This document shows positions 1-6,400 of a DNA stretch of 7,792 nt, one piece after another. Each line of letters starts with the position of its first letter. Within the stretch, counting starts at the first letter, position 1. The translations under genes were made by a program, and so were the position numbers. The notes beneath the pieces were generated by a model, which saw only the letters and a program-made list of their open reading frames with translations, was not told the DNA's origin and made no database searches. This DNA comes from Alphaproteobacteria bacterium (lineage in GTDB: Bacteria > Pseudomonadota > Alphaproteobacteria > RF32 > UBA3637): the NCBI GenBank assembly GCA_017414845.1, contig JAFQJY010000104.1, forward strand, positions 1 through 7,792, read 5' to 3'.

Positions 1-615
1 GATGTGGCGAGTGGTGCCGGTTTAACGTTATCCGTGTATCATCGGATAGAAATGGGGCAACGAGAGGTAACGGAAAGTCAGTTTGAAAAAATTGCGCATG
101 CGTTGGGTTATACGGCAGAGGATTTACAGATACAGATTTATGAATTGGATATGTCTGATGCGTTAAAGACGCTTAAAAAAAGCAATTTGCCGGGGATTTT
201 TCATCCTAAGGGCGGTTATAACGATTTACCGCTCAATGTCAGTTTGTTATCTGCGAAAAAAATACCTGTGTACGGTAGCGATAAAGAGGGGAATGTCGTT
301 ATTAAAGAGGGGCAAGCCATACATTATCTGAACGGTAGTTTTGAGGATATTGAATCAATGTATGCCATTCAATTGACGACTCCGAGTTTAGGAAATATGT
401 TTCCGTTATTCAGAACAATTTTGATTGTAGACACAAAAGCAGATGTCCAAAAAGGCGATTTCGTTGTTCACAGGAAAAATGAGGGTGCTTGTGTCGGAAT
501 TTATCAGAATAAAGAGGATGGGACAAGTGTCGTTGTTTCTCAAAATCCTGAGGAGGAAATATCTGTGACGGATGAGGATAGTATAGAAAAGATAACCTAT
601 ATCCATATTTCATAA
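1..615 (+). CDS. HTH-XRE / LexA-like S24-fold transcriptional regulator (5' partial)
   Basis: The frame is open to base 1, so the true start lies upstream; the GTG at position 4 falls inside the helix-turn-helix and is probably not the start. Numbering from that GTG, residues 1-37 are the second half of an XRE-type HTH (GLTLSVYHRIEMGQ, then FEKIAHALGY). Residues about 87-203 resemble the LexA/cI C-terminal S24 fold (IPVYGSDKEGN; YAIQLTTPSLGNMF; ILIVDTKADVQKGDFVV). Ser128 aligns with the LexA nucleophile Ser119. Counting 37 residues on, where LexA has its catalytic Lys156, this protein has Gly165 in ACVGIY. It is therefore probably a DNA-binding repressor that keeps the dimerising fold but may not self-cleave. 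It ends 15 bases before the next gene, and so probably regulates or is co-transcribed with the downstream cluster. The family is fairly secure; the target and signal are unknown. Confidence 0.8.
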   Translation, partial: DVASGAGLTLSVYHRIEMGQREVTESQFEKIAHALGYTAEDLQIQIYELDMSDALKTLKKSNLPGIFHPKGGYNDLPLNVSLLSAKKIPVYGSDKEGNVVIKEGQAIHYLNGSFEDIESMYAIQLTTPSLGNMFPLFRTILIVDTKADVQKGDFVVHRKNEGACVGIYQNKEDGTSVVVSQNPEEEISVTDEDSIEKITYIHIS

Positions 616-630
616 GAGGGAATACGTGAG

Positions 631-1392
631 ATGGCTTTAGATTTAAAAACTTGGAAAAAAGATTTTTTTGAAAAAGAAAAAAATACGGAAACGCCGGATA
701 TTGTGGCTCAACGGCTTGTAAATGTCTATCGTCAGTTGTCTGTTTTGGGTGAGGGGTGTGTTCCTGCTTTTAATAAGATGTTGATTGATGCCGGAACACC
801 GGAAGTTTTGGTGGCAATGAAAGGAATCCCCGGAGGAGATGAATTACGGGAATACGTTGATTTTGTTCAAAATCAGGAGCAGGTCCGCCACGAAGAAGAA
901 CAACAAGAGCAAAACGACGAAACGGGAACAGAACGTTTGCTTCCGAAGGCAGAGGAAATTTCGCCCCTATGGGATATGATGACACCTGTCTATGCGGGAG
1001 GGGGCGGAAACGGTGGGGGAATTTCAAGCGCACAGGTCTATACACTGGCAACGAGACTGAATAATGTCGGCTTATCTCTTTTAGAGGCTGAATACAAAAA
1101 GATATTGGCAAAACTGATACAAAACAATCAGCAATTGATGGAAATCGCCAGTTATTTAGTAATAGACTCGGATATTGAAAAGACGCAAAGAAATTTAAAG
1201 ACGGTTTTGTCAAAAATGAATGAAACGCAACAGACACAAGTGCGTGAAATGACAAAGATGCTGACACAAAGCGGACAGAATGTCAGTGAAAAAAATAAGC
1301 GTTCTATTACAAATTTATTAGAAACAACATTGCTAACAAGCACAGGAACAACAGTTCCTCAACAACAAGAGAAAGGGGAGAATAATGGCTAA
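631..1392 (+). CDS. Hypothetical soluble protein, Gln/Glu-rich, predicted helical C-terminal half
   Basis: I do not recognise this 253-aa protein. It has no signal peptide or membrane segment and is probably cytoplasmic. Residues 1-80 look like a small helical domain (TPDIVAQRLVNVYRQLSVLG). Residues 81-97 are a Glu/Gln-rich charged stretch, and residues 121-130 (YAGGGGNGGG) are a glycine hinge. Residues about 132-235 look continuously helical and may form a coiled coil (LLEAEYKKILAKLIQNNQQL; IEKTQRNLKTVLSKMNETQQ). The tail is Gln/Thr-rich. The ATG at 631 has an AAGAGGG Shine-Dalgarno at 614-620, directly over the preceding stop. Its 3' end overlaps the next gene by 8 bases, so the two are likely translationally coupled. 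Because it sits upstream of a secretin-like gene, it may be a cytoplasmic part of the same envelope system, but nothing in its sequence proves this. Confidence 0.75.
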   Translation: MALDLKTWKKDFFEKEKNTETPDIVAQRLVNVYRQLSVLGEGCVPAFNKMLIDAGTPEVLVAMKGIPGGDELREYVDFVQNQEQVRHEEEQQEQNDETGTERLLPKAEEISPLWDMMTPVYAGGGGNGGGISSAQVYTLATRLNNVGLSLLEAEYKKILAKLIQNNQQLMEIASYLVIDSDIEKTQRNLKTVLSKMNETQQTQVREMTKMLTQSGQNVSEKNKRSITNLLETTLLTSTGTTVPQQQEKGENNG

Positions 1393-2905
1393 TTCTTTGT
1401 TGCAACCGGTTTTGGATGCCGTCAATGCCTATCGTCAGGATCAGGAAAGTTTGGAACAATTGGTGCATATTGCATCACAACAATTAGGAGAAGATTGGTT
1501 GAATGCTTTGCAAACATTACCTGACTCAATAAGTATTGATCCGGAACAAAAGGCTAATATGGAGGCTAAAATCGGTCACGCCGTTCAATATTATAATGCG
1601 CTGACGGCCTGGCAGATGGCAGAAGGGTTTATAAATGCACAAACTCCTGATATTTCGGCGATAGAAGAAAATTTACCGGCGATGGAATACTGGCTTTCTT
1701 CATTTGGGGATGCCGGTACGAATTTGCTCAATCAAGTTAAGGCGTTGATACCGGCGCAGGCTGTTCAACAGGAAACTGCACCGACCGGGTTGCCGACACC
1801 GGCTGACGGATATGATGAAGCAATGAATTCGCTGATGGCGGATTTGAAAGAATACGATATGGCCAGTGCCCCGTCATCTGCACCTGATGCAGAAGAAGAA
1901 ATTCTGTTAGATGAGGGACCCGTTGTCAACGAGTCACCGATGATAGATGAAGTGCCGTTAGATGAGGCTCTGGATGAGGCTTATGCGACACGGACAGAGC
2001 CGATTGGTGTTCCTCAGCAGGCTCTGGCAGAAGAGCAGATTTTGGCGCCTGAGGTTGTAGCGCAGGAACGGTTAGAGGCTGTTCAGGCACAGGATATTGC
2101 CGAAGAACAAGAACTGGCGGCCGAGGTTTTGGAACAAGCCACAATTCAGGAAAATGTTACGGAACAACAGAATACGGCAAGTGAAAATGTTGATTTTTCA
2201 GATATAGATTTCAGTATTTTTGAGGACTTTACGGCACAATCGGAAGAAACCTCTTCAACAGCGCCGGATATTATGCCAATGCAGGAGAATGTTTCTGATG
2301 GCGTTTCCGGAGAAGATGCTTTGTCTTCCTATGTTCCTGCACAGGAAACAGAACAGGTACAGGAATTTACACCGACACAGGAAAATATGGGTGTACAGGA
2401 ATTTATGCCGACACAGGAAAGAGAACAGGTCTTGGAAACGGCTCCTACATCACAGGTTGATGAGGAAATCCCTGTGGAAATGCCTCGGACGATTGTGTCC
2501 GGAAATCCGGAAGAAGTCTCTTTTGTAACGACTGATGTAAGTACAGGAACCGAAGCAATGGCTCCTGTTGAAGAAGTCTCTTTTGAAATGCCTATGGAAG
2601 AAGAGATTGTTTTCCCGACTGTTTCGGAAGATGTTGTTTCAACGCCTGTTGCAGTACAGTCTCCTTCAATGCCTGAGGAGTTTTCTGTTGCAGAGCAGGA
2701 AATCGCTGTGACAGAGAGTGATGTTGCCGAAACTCCTGTGTATGAAACAAATCCGGAGGAAAAAGCATATCAAAAACCTCCTTATGCAGAGGAAGGGCTT
2801 TCTTACGATATTCCTTTTGAAGTGGCACATTTCCTGCGTGAAAGGGCACTTTATGAAGGTTGGATGCGTGGATTGGCTCCAGATGTGTCAACCTTAATAA
2901 AATAG
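1385..2905 (+). CDS. Hypothetical acidic protein with long low-complexity repeat linker
   Basis: I do not recognise this 506-aa protein. The start is well supported: ATG at 1385, four bases after AAAGGGGAG (1372-1380), overlapping the end of the upstream gene. There is no signal peptide or membrane span. Residues 1-125 look like a helical globular domain (LLQPVLDAVNAYRQDQESLE; HAVQYYNALTAWQMAEGFI). Residues about 130-460 are a very acidic, Pro/Glu/Gln/Val-rich, probably disordered linker with degenerate internal repeats (24-residue units at 213-260, 12-residue units at 325-348). Residues 466-506 become ordered again (YDIPFEVAHFLRERALYEGW) and then end abruptly at TAG in STLIK. The next reading frame continues in -1 phase with more helical sequence, so this C-terminal domain may be cut short by a frameshift or sequence error. 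The function is unknown; a flexible scaffold or adaptor within the cluster is one inference. Confidence 0.75.
   Translation: MANSLLQPVLDAVNAYRQDQESLEQLVHIASQQLGEDWLNALQTLPDSISIDPEQKANMEAKIGHAVQYYNALTAWQMAEGFINAQTPDISAIEENLPAMEYWLSSFGDAGTNLLNQVKALIPAQAVQQETAPTGLPTPADGYDEAMNSLMADLKEYDMASAPSSAPDAEEEILLDEGPVVNESPMIDEVPLDEALDEAYATRTEPIGVPQQALAEEQILAPEVVAQERLEAVQAQDIAEEQELAAEVLEQATIQENVTEQQNTASENVDFSDIDFSIFEDFTAQSEETSSTAPDIMPMQENVSDGVSGEDALSSYVPAQETEQVQEFTPTQENMGVQEFMPTQEREQVLETAPTSQVDEEIPVEMPRTIVSGNPEEVSFVTTDVSTGTEAMAPVEEVSFEMPMEEEIVFPTVSEDVVSTPVAVQSPSMPEEFSVAEQEIAVTESDVAETPVYETNPEEKAYQKPPYAEEGLSYDIPFEVAHFLRERALYEGWMRGLAPDVSTLIK
2021..2164 (+). repeat. Two degenerate 24-residue coding repeats in the acidic linker
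   Basis: Residues 213-236 and 237-260 of the 506-aa acidic protein align as two tandem units: ALAEEQILAPEVVAQERL against DIAEEQELAAEVLEQATI. AEEQ, L, A and EV fall at the same places. The period is 72 bases with considerable DNA divergence, so this is an old duplication in a helical, Glu/Gln-rich segment. Confidence 0.5.
2357..2428 (+). repeat. Tandem 36-bp (12-residue) coding repeat
   Basis: Two adjacent units encode VQEFTPTQENMG and VQEFMPTQEREQ. At DNA level GTACAGGAATTTA starts at 2357 and again at 2393, and GACACAGGAAA also recurs 36 bases apart. A weaker third unit follows (VLETAPTSQVDE), and a partial one precedes (SYVPAQETEQ). Near identity over about 28 bases suggests recent expansion. 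Confidence 0.75.
2510..2585 (+). repeat. Direct repeat encoding EEVSF, 60 bases apart
   Basis: The 16-base string GAAGAAGTCTCTTTTG occurs at 2510-2525 and 2570-2585, in frame, giving PEEVSFVTT and VEEVSFEMP. It marks another degenerate 20-residue repeat in the linker. Confidence 0.6.
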
Positions 2906-3291
2906 AAAAAACGGAATATCCTTATTATGGTGTTTTGGTAGATTTAATGCAGTCAGTTGTTAAAGATTGTGATGAACTTCTTGCCAGAACGGATTTAGGA
3001 ACATCTGTTGAAATGTGGATTGCCGGTGGTCGTCGTGAATTGACAAGACTTCGGACAGCGTTGACGGAACTTATTGCAGGACAGGAAGATATGTATAAAA
3101 CGTCTTTGGAAGATTTACTTGATCCTGAAAAAATGCGTGAAGTTTTAGGTAAACTGGATTTGTCTAACAGTAAAGAAAAACGTGATCCGGCACCGGACGG
3201 TTTTGAATTGGTGGATGATCCGTTCTCAACAGACAGTACGGCAGAAATGGAAGCAAAGTTTAAGAGTGAAGTCGGGTCTGCCATTGGATAA
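2860..3291 (+). CDS. Hypothetical small protein, or the frame-shifted C-terminal part of the preceding gene
   Basis: This frame opens after a TGA at 2854-2856 and encodes up to 143 aa if the TTG at 2860 is used. The next in-frame ATG is at 2947. Neither has a convincing Shine-Dalgarno, unlike the strong sites of the cluster genes starting at 631, 1385, 3306 and 4715. The coding potential looks real: residues about 20-100 are helical and amphipathic (VLVDLMQSVVKDCDELLART; ELTRLRTALTELIAGQEDMY), followed by an acidic tail (GFELVDDPFSTDSTAEME). It overlaps the upstream gene by 46 bases in the -1 frame. One extra A in the AAAA run at 2899-2902 would join the two into a 635-aa protein reading STLIK-IEKTEYPYYG. 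It is therefore either the C-terminal domain of that gene or a separately translated protein with an atypical start. No family is recognised. Confidence 0.55.
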   Translation: MDAWIGSRCVNLNKIEKTEYPYYGVLVDLMQSVVKDCDELLARTDLGTSVEMWIAGGRRELTRLRTALTELIAGQEDMYKTSLEDLLDPEKMREVLGKLDLSNSKEKRDPAPDGFELVDDPFSTDSTAEMEAKFKSEVGSAIG

Positions 3292-3305
3292 AGAAAGGAA
3301 AGAAG

Positions 3306-4706
3306 ATGGAATTGTTTTCTGTTTTTAAAAAGGGAATTGTCGGAGGTGTTTTGTTATGCTCTTTTGCCGGTATGGCACAAGAGACAATGGTGCCGAGAGA
3401 TACACCGATTGCTTCGGATGCGCCTCCGTCGTTTTCTTACGAACAGGATCCCTTTTTGCTTTATCCGACACCGTATGAGAAATCAGACATTCAAAATACT
3501 TATGTTGTCGGAGAGGGGCAGGAAATTTCTTGTTCGGGAAATACACCGTTGGAACGCTTTAATAATTGCCAGATTTATGATAAAAAAATTTCTGAGGGGC
3601 GTGATATTCGTTTGAGTAAAGACGCTACTCAAAAAATGATGGACAGATTGAGTATTGAAGTTCCTGTTCGGTGTGAAGTCCCTTTCCAGACAAATGAGAT
3701 TGTTTCGGCCTATCCTATGGGGACAAAAGATTTTGTTTTGAAACAGATGAACGGTACGGATGATTTACCCAGATATGAGGTTGACGGTTATACATTTAAT
3801 GATTTACCGTTAGATGTTGCCTTGCAGGAATTGGTAGAAGAGGCAGAAATAAAAGTATTTTCTGACGATGGTGTCTTGCCGTATTTTTCTGCCGAGGAAT
3901 TGCGTGGGGAACTTAAAGACGTGATTTCTGAGTTGGCAGATGTCGGTCAGTTCTATGTGGCTTATGATGCAGAAGATAAAGAACTTTATTTGTCCAGATA
4001 TGCGAAGTTTAAGTTGCAGATTCCGGGCGGACGAATCGGATTGTATGCCTTTATTGACGGTTTAAAAGGGTTGGATATTAAGGATATTCATGCCGATTGG
4101 AGAACAAATACGCTTTATCTGAGATTAGATAGGGAAAAGGAAGCAACCGTTCAACGGTTGATTGATTCCTTTAAGGAAAATCCGGAAATGCTTGTGATGG
4201 ATATCAAAGTTTATTTACTTTATGAAAATCCTGATCAGGAAACGATACACTGGCAATCAGTTTTAGAACAATTCGGTCCTCACAAAATCAACATGGAGGT
4301 GGAAGGCTTACAAGGAAGATTGCTTATAACAGATCACTATAAAAAGGGTAAATCTTTATTAGACATCATTCGTGAAAATGTAGATACTTCCGTCGTCGCA
4401 GAAGGAGTTGCCGTTATGCCGAATAATTGGTTTGTTCGGTTTGATATCGGTTATTGCGCTCGGTTTACGGAGCATGAAAGAGATATGTCTCTTGTTTTTA
4501 AATCCAATGTTCGTTCGGCAAAACAGATACAGACGGAAATGGCTTTGGATACAATCAACGGAGAGTTGACGGCATTTGATGCTTTTTATGAGATTGATGA
4601 TACGATTTATATGATTGGTATCCCCGGCAAATTCTTTAATCAAATCGGGGATAAAATGGAATATATGATTGTGATGAAACCTAAACTTATCAGATTAGTA
4701 AAATAG
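3306..4706 (+). CDS. Secretin-like exported protein (N0/STN-like domain plus reduced secretin C-terminus)
   Basis: This 466-aa protein starts at ATG 3306, just after a strong AGAAAGGAAAG site (3292-3302). Residues 1-24 are a type I signal peptide ending GMA before QE, and no lipobox is seen. Residues about 30-150 are an unfamiliar N-terminal region with cysteines at 76, 88 and 123. Residues 159-230 resemble an N0/STN domain (YTFNDLPLDVALQELVEEAE, then FYVAYDAEDKELYLS). Residues 266-292 resemble a secretin N-domain segment (NTLYLRLDREKEATVQRLID). Residues 296-466 resemble a short secretin domain: LVMDIKVYLLYE and IHWQSVL match the 'VkVlsv...gidW' opening of PilN-type secretins. IGIPGKFF followed by EYMIVMKPKLI matches the usual 'IPvlGxLF...ELvIlltPrii' close. 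The secretin region is about 170 residues, shorter than usual, with the loop after IPGKFF reduced. An outer-membrane or periplasmic role in a pilus or secretion machine is inferred. A type IVB secretion outer-core protein is an alternative. Confidence 0.65.
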   Translation: MELFSVFKKGIVGGVLLCSFAGMAQETMVPRDTPIASDAPPSFSYEQDPFLLYPTPYEKSDIQNTYVVGEGQEISCSGNTPLERFNNCQIYDKKISEGRDIRLSKDATQKMMDRLSIEVPVRCEVPFQTNEIVSAYPMGTKDFVLKQMNGTDDLPRYEVDGYTFNDLPLDVALQELVEEAEIKVFSDDGVLPYFSAEELRGELKDVISELADVGQFYVAYDAEDKELYLSRYAKFKLQIPGGRIGLYAFIDGLKGLDIKDIHADWRTNTLYLRLDREKEATVQRLIDSFKENPEMLVMDIKVYLLYENPDQETIHWQSVLEQFGPHKINMEVEGLQGRLLITDHYKKGKSLLDIIRENVDTSVVAEGVAVMPNNWFVRFDIGYCARFTEHERDMSLVFKSNVRSAKQIQTEMALDTINGELTAFDAFYEIDDTIYMIGIPGKFFNQIGDKMEYMIVMKPKLIRLVK

Positions 4707-4714
4707 GAGAAAAA

Positions 4715-5440
4715 ATGACTGAAAATAATCAACGTCCAATACCACCTCAGGCACAAGCCGGTTTTACGGCACCGAATATGCCGAGTTTCGGAGTGCCACC
4801 GATGGCAGGTCAGCCTCAGGCTCAACCTCATGTACAACCTTCCGTCCAAGGGCAACAACCAATGCAGGGACAACAACCTGTTCAGGAACAGCCTAAACAG
4901 GCTCAGGGATTTCAGCAACAGTTTACGGAAAAGGTAAATGCTGCAAAAGAAGCATTTTCCAACTTTGGAAAAGTCCCGGGAGAATATGTTGCTTCAAATC
5001 AGAAAAAAGCCTCTGTCGGCAGTGGGCAGTACGATAATAATTTTGCTGTGGATTTAGGACTTCCTCCGGTTGTTCTGACAACAAAAATTATGTCTGCCAT
5101 TATGATAGGTGTTTGTTTCTTCGGTTTGATTTTGGGCGCTTTGTTTTTCGGTGGTGGCGGAAAAAAAGTCGTTCAGACAGGATTGGAAGGGGTTGTCAGA
5201 AATCCGGAAATTCCTCCCGGACGTCGTCGGTGTGGTATGGCTGAAAAAACACAAGGCTGTACACTTTATATTATGAATGCAGAACGTCGTGACAGAGAGG
5301 CCAGGGATTTTTATGATGAAGCATCTCGTGTGACGGGTGTTCCTGTTTATACGATTAAGTTCGGAAATGTGGAATATGCGACTTCTATCGTTCGCCCGGA
5401 GTATATTGCTCAAATCAATATTCCACCGATTGATAAATAA
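4715..5440 (+). CDS. Bitopic inner-membrane protein, Pro/Gln-rich N-terminus and two-Cys C-terminal domain
   Basis: I do not recognise the family of this 241-aa protein. The ATG at 4715 follows AGGAG (4705-4709), which overlaps the upstream stop, so the gene is tightly coupled to the secretin-like gene. Residues 1-70 are Pro/Gln-rich and probably disordered, with a QGQQPM/QGQQPV hexapeptide repeat at 45-56. Residues 71-115 are a short helical and linker part. Residues about 123-146 are a single transmembrane helix (MSAIMIGVCFFGLILGALFF) followed by GGGGKK. Residues about 160-241 form a small outer domain with Cys173 and Cys182, nine residues apart and suited to a disulfide if periplasmic. This is followed by TLYIMNAERRDREARDFYDE and a VRPEYIAQINIPP end. 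The topology is like that of bitopic linkers in envelope machines (PilP-type in pili, DotF/TraP-type in type IVB systems), but only topology supports the comparison. It is the last gene of the run. Confidence 0.7.
   Translation: MTENNQRPIPPQAQAGFTAPNMPSFGVPPMAGQPQAQPHVQPSVQGQQPMQGQQPVQEQPKQAQGFQQQFTEKVNAAKEAFSNFGKVPGEYVASNQKKASVGSGQYDNNFAVDLGLPPVVLTTKIMSAIMIGVCFFGLILGALFFGGGGKKVVQTGLEGVVRNPEIPPGRRRCGMAEKTQGCTLYIMNAERRDREARDFYDEASRVTGVPVYTIKFGNVEYATSIVRPEYIAQINIPPIDK
4847..4882 (+). repeat. Tandem 18-bp coding repeat, QGQQP(M/V)
   Basis: Two 18-base units (4847-4864, 4865-4882) encode QGQQPM and QGQQPV in the cytoplasmic Pro/Gln-rich N-terminus of the bitopic membrane protein. A third degenerate unit, QEQPKQ, follows. 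Confidence 0.7.
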
Positions 5441-5453
5441 GCGTTTATTTTTT
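5435..5453. terminator. Weak hairpin between convergent genes, possible terminator
   Basis: AAATAA-GCGT-TTATTT forms a six-pair, all-A/T stem with a four-base loop, followed by three more T residues. It sits exactly on the two convergent stop codons (TAA ending at 5440; TAA on the minus strand from 5447 to 5445). The position suits a terminator for the long operon, but the stem is weak. Confidence 0.25.
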
Positions 5454-6359
5454 CAGAAGTGTTCTGATTAAAAAAAATAGACCACTGATAAAAAACGGAA
5501 TAAAATAGTAAAGAACACGAAAGGTTAAAAGGGTGGCAATAATACCACCCTTTTGTTCAGGTGTGTGTGCATAAAGATAAAGAAAGGAACCCTCAAAAAC
5601 ACCTAATCCCCCCGGAACTTGTGTAGATAATCCTATCAATTGACATAAAATAAAAATGATAAAACAGTAAATGATGTTACAATCTATGTGATAATGAAGA
5701 ATGGTATAAAAAACAAGAGAAATAGAACTGATATCTAATGTACCGATAAAGATTTGCAGAAGTGTTTGTTTTAATGTAGGGGCTTTGATTTGAATTTTCT
5801 TTATGCGAAAACTTTTTTTCCTTACAATGATACAAATAATATAAAGAGACAAAATAAAATCAACAATTACACAACCTATATAGAAAAAATGAGCATAGGG
5901 AAAAGTTGTTTTTGTTAAAGACGCAAGAATAAGTGCAACATTGAGAACGCTTATCATCCCAAGCAAGAAAGTTATACTTTCAAATGCAATCATTTTAAAG
6001 ATATTGATTTCATTTATTTTTTTATAAAGAAGATATCTTAAACTTCCTCCCGCAACATAAGCGTGTCCTGTCGTATTCGTGACGGAAAAGGAAAGAAAAG
6101 CATTAGTTATGACCTTTAAGAAAGGTATTTTTTGTTTGATGTAGGATAAGGCAATAAAATCGTATCCGGCAAGCATCAAATAATCTAAAACTGTGAAAGA
6201 AAAGGCAATACTTAAAATATAGAACGGGGTTTCCCGAATAAGCGTGCCGATTTTATCAAGACCGATTTTTCGGACTTCCGAGAAAACAAGTCCGACGGCA
6301 AGAAACAAGAAAAGAAATCCTGCGATTTTAAAGATGAGTTCAAGTCGTTTTTTCCACAT
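5445..6359 (-). CDS. MprF N-terminal / UPF0104-type flippase-like integral membrane protein
   Basis: This multi-pass protein of about 304 aa has visible family signatures. A GHAYVAGGSLRYLLYKK segment (residues 98-114) matches the 'SGGaiRyrlY' region of the MprF flippase domain, PGGLGVFEG (249-257) matches the family hallmark, and FRVLYYFIPFF (280-290) matches 'yRllyyllP'. It has about eight hydrophobic helices and no C-terminal aminoacyl-transferase domain, so it is a stand-alone member of the LPG-synthase-TM/UPF0104 family. Such proteins are thought to move lipids or polyprenyl-linked glycans across the inner membrane; the substrate here is unknown. The start is uncertain: ATG 6359 (MWKKRLELIF) is chosen because a possible promoter lies just upstream, while ATG 6395 (316 aa) and TTG 6410 (321 aa) are also open. 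None has a clear Shine-Dalgarno. It is convergent with the operon to its left and divergent from the lipoprotein gene. Confidence 0.85.
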   Translation of the reverse strand: MWKKRLELIFKIAGFLFLFLAVGLVFSEVRKIGLDKIGTLIRETPFYILSIAFSFTVLDYLMLAGYDFIALSYIKQKIPFLKVITNAFLSFSVTNTTGHAYVAGGSLRYLLYKKINEINIFKMIAFESITFLLGMISVLNVALILASLTKTTFPYAHFFYIGCVIVDFILSLYIICIIVRKKSFRIKKIQIKAPTLKQTLLQIFIGTLDISSISLVFYTILHYHIDCNIIYCFIIFILCQLIGLSTQVPGGLGVFEGSFLYLYAHTPEQKGGIIATLLTFRVLYYFIPFFISGLFFLIRTLLKK

Positions 6360-6400
6360 AAAAATGAAATAGTTTTTTTTCAAAAAAAAAACCATAGGAA

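Noticed and set aside
1..6. GTG at position 4 as the true start of the regulator gene
   Set aside because: It lies inside the helix-turn-helix motif and the frame is open to the window edge, so the gene is simply cut off.
770..1267. Minus-strand open frame of 165 codons inside the 253-aa gene
   Set aside because: It is antisense to a well-started gene, has no Shine-Dalgarno and its protein is of shadow type (rich in Ser, Phe, Leu and Pro). Low stop density on the opposite strand explains it.
2925..3284. Minus-strand open frame of 119 codons opposite the second half of the acidic region
   Set aside because: The composition is Ser-rich low-complexity shadow, and the plus-strand frame shows amphipathic helices instead.
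3347..3358. Possible lipobox (GVLLC) in the secretin-like protein's signal peptide
   Set aside because: The residues before the cysteine do not fit the [LVI]-x-[GAS]-C pattern, and a signal peptidase I site (GMA before QE) follows a few residues later.
5054..5413. Minus-strand open frame of 119 codons opposite the bitopic membrane protein
   Set aside because: It is a shadow frame with many Asn, Thr and Ser residues, no recognisable motif and no start site; the plus-strand gene has a clear membrane helix and a ribosome site.
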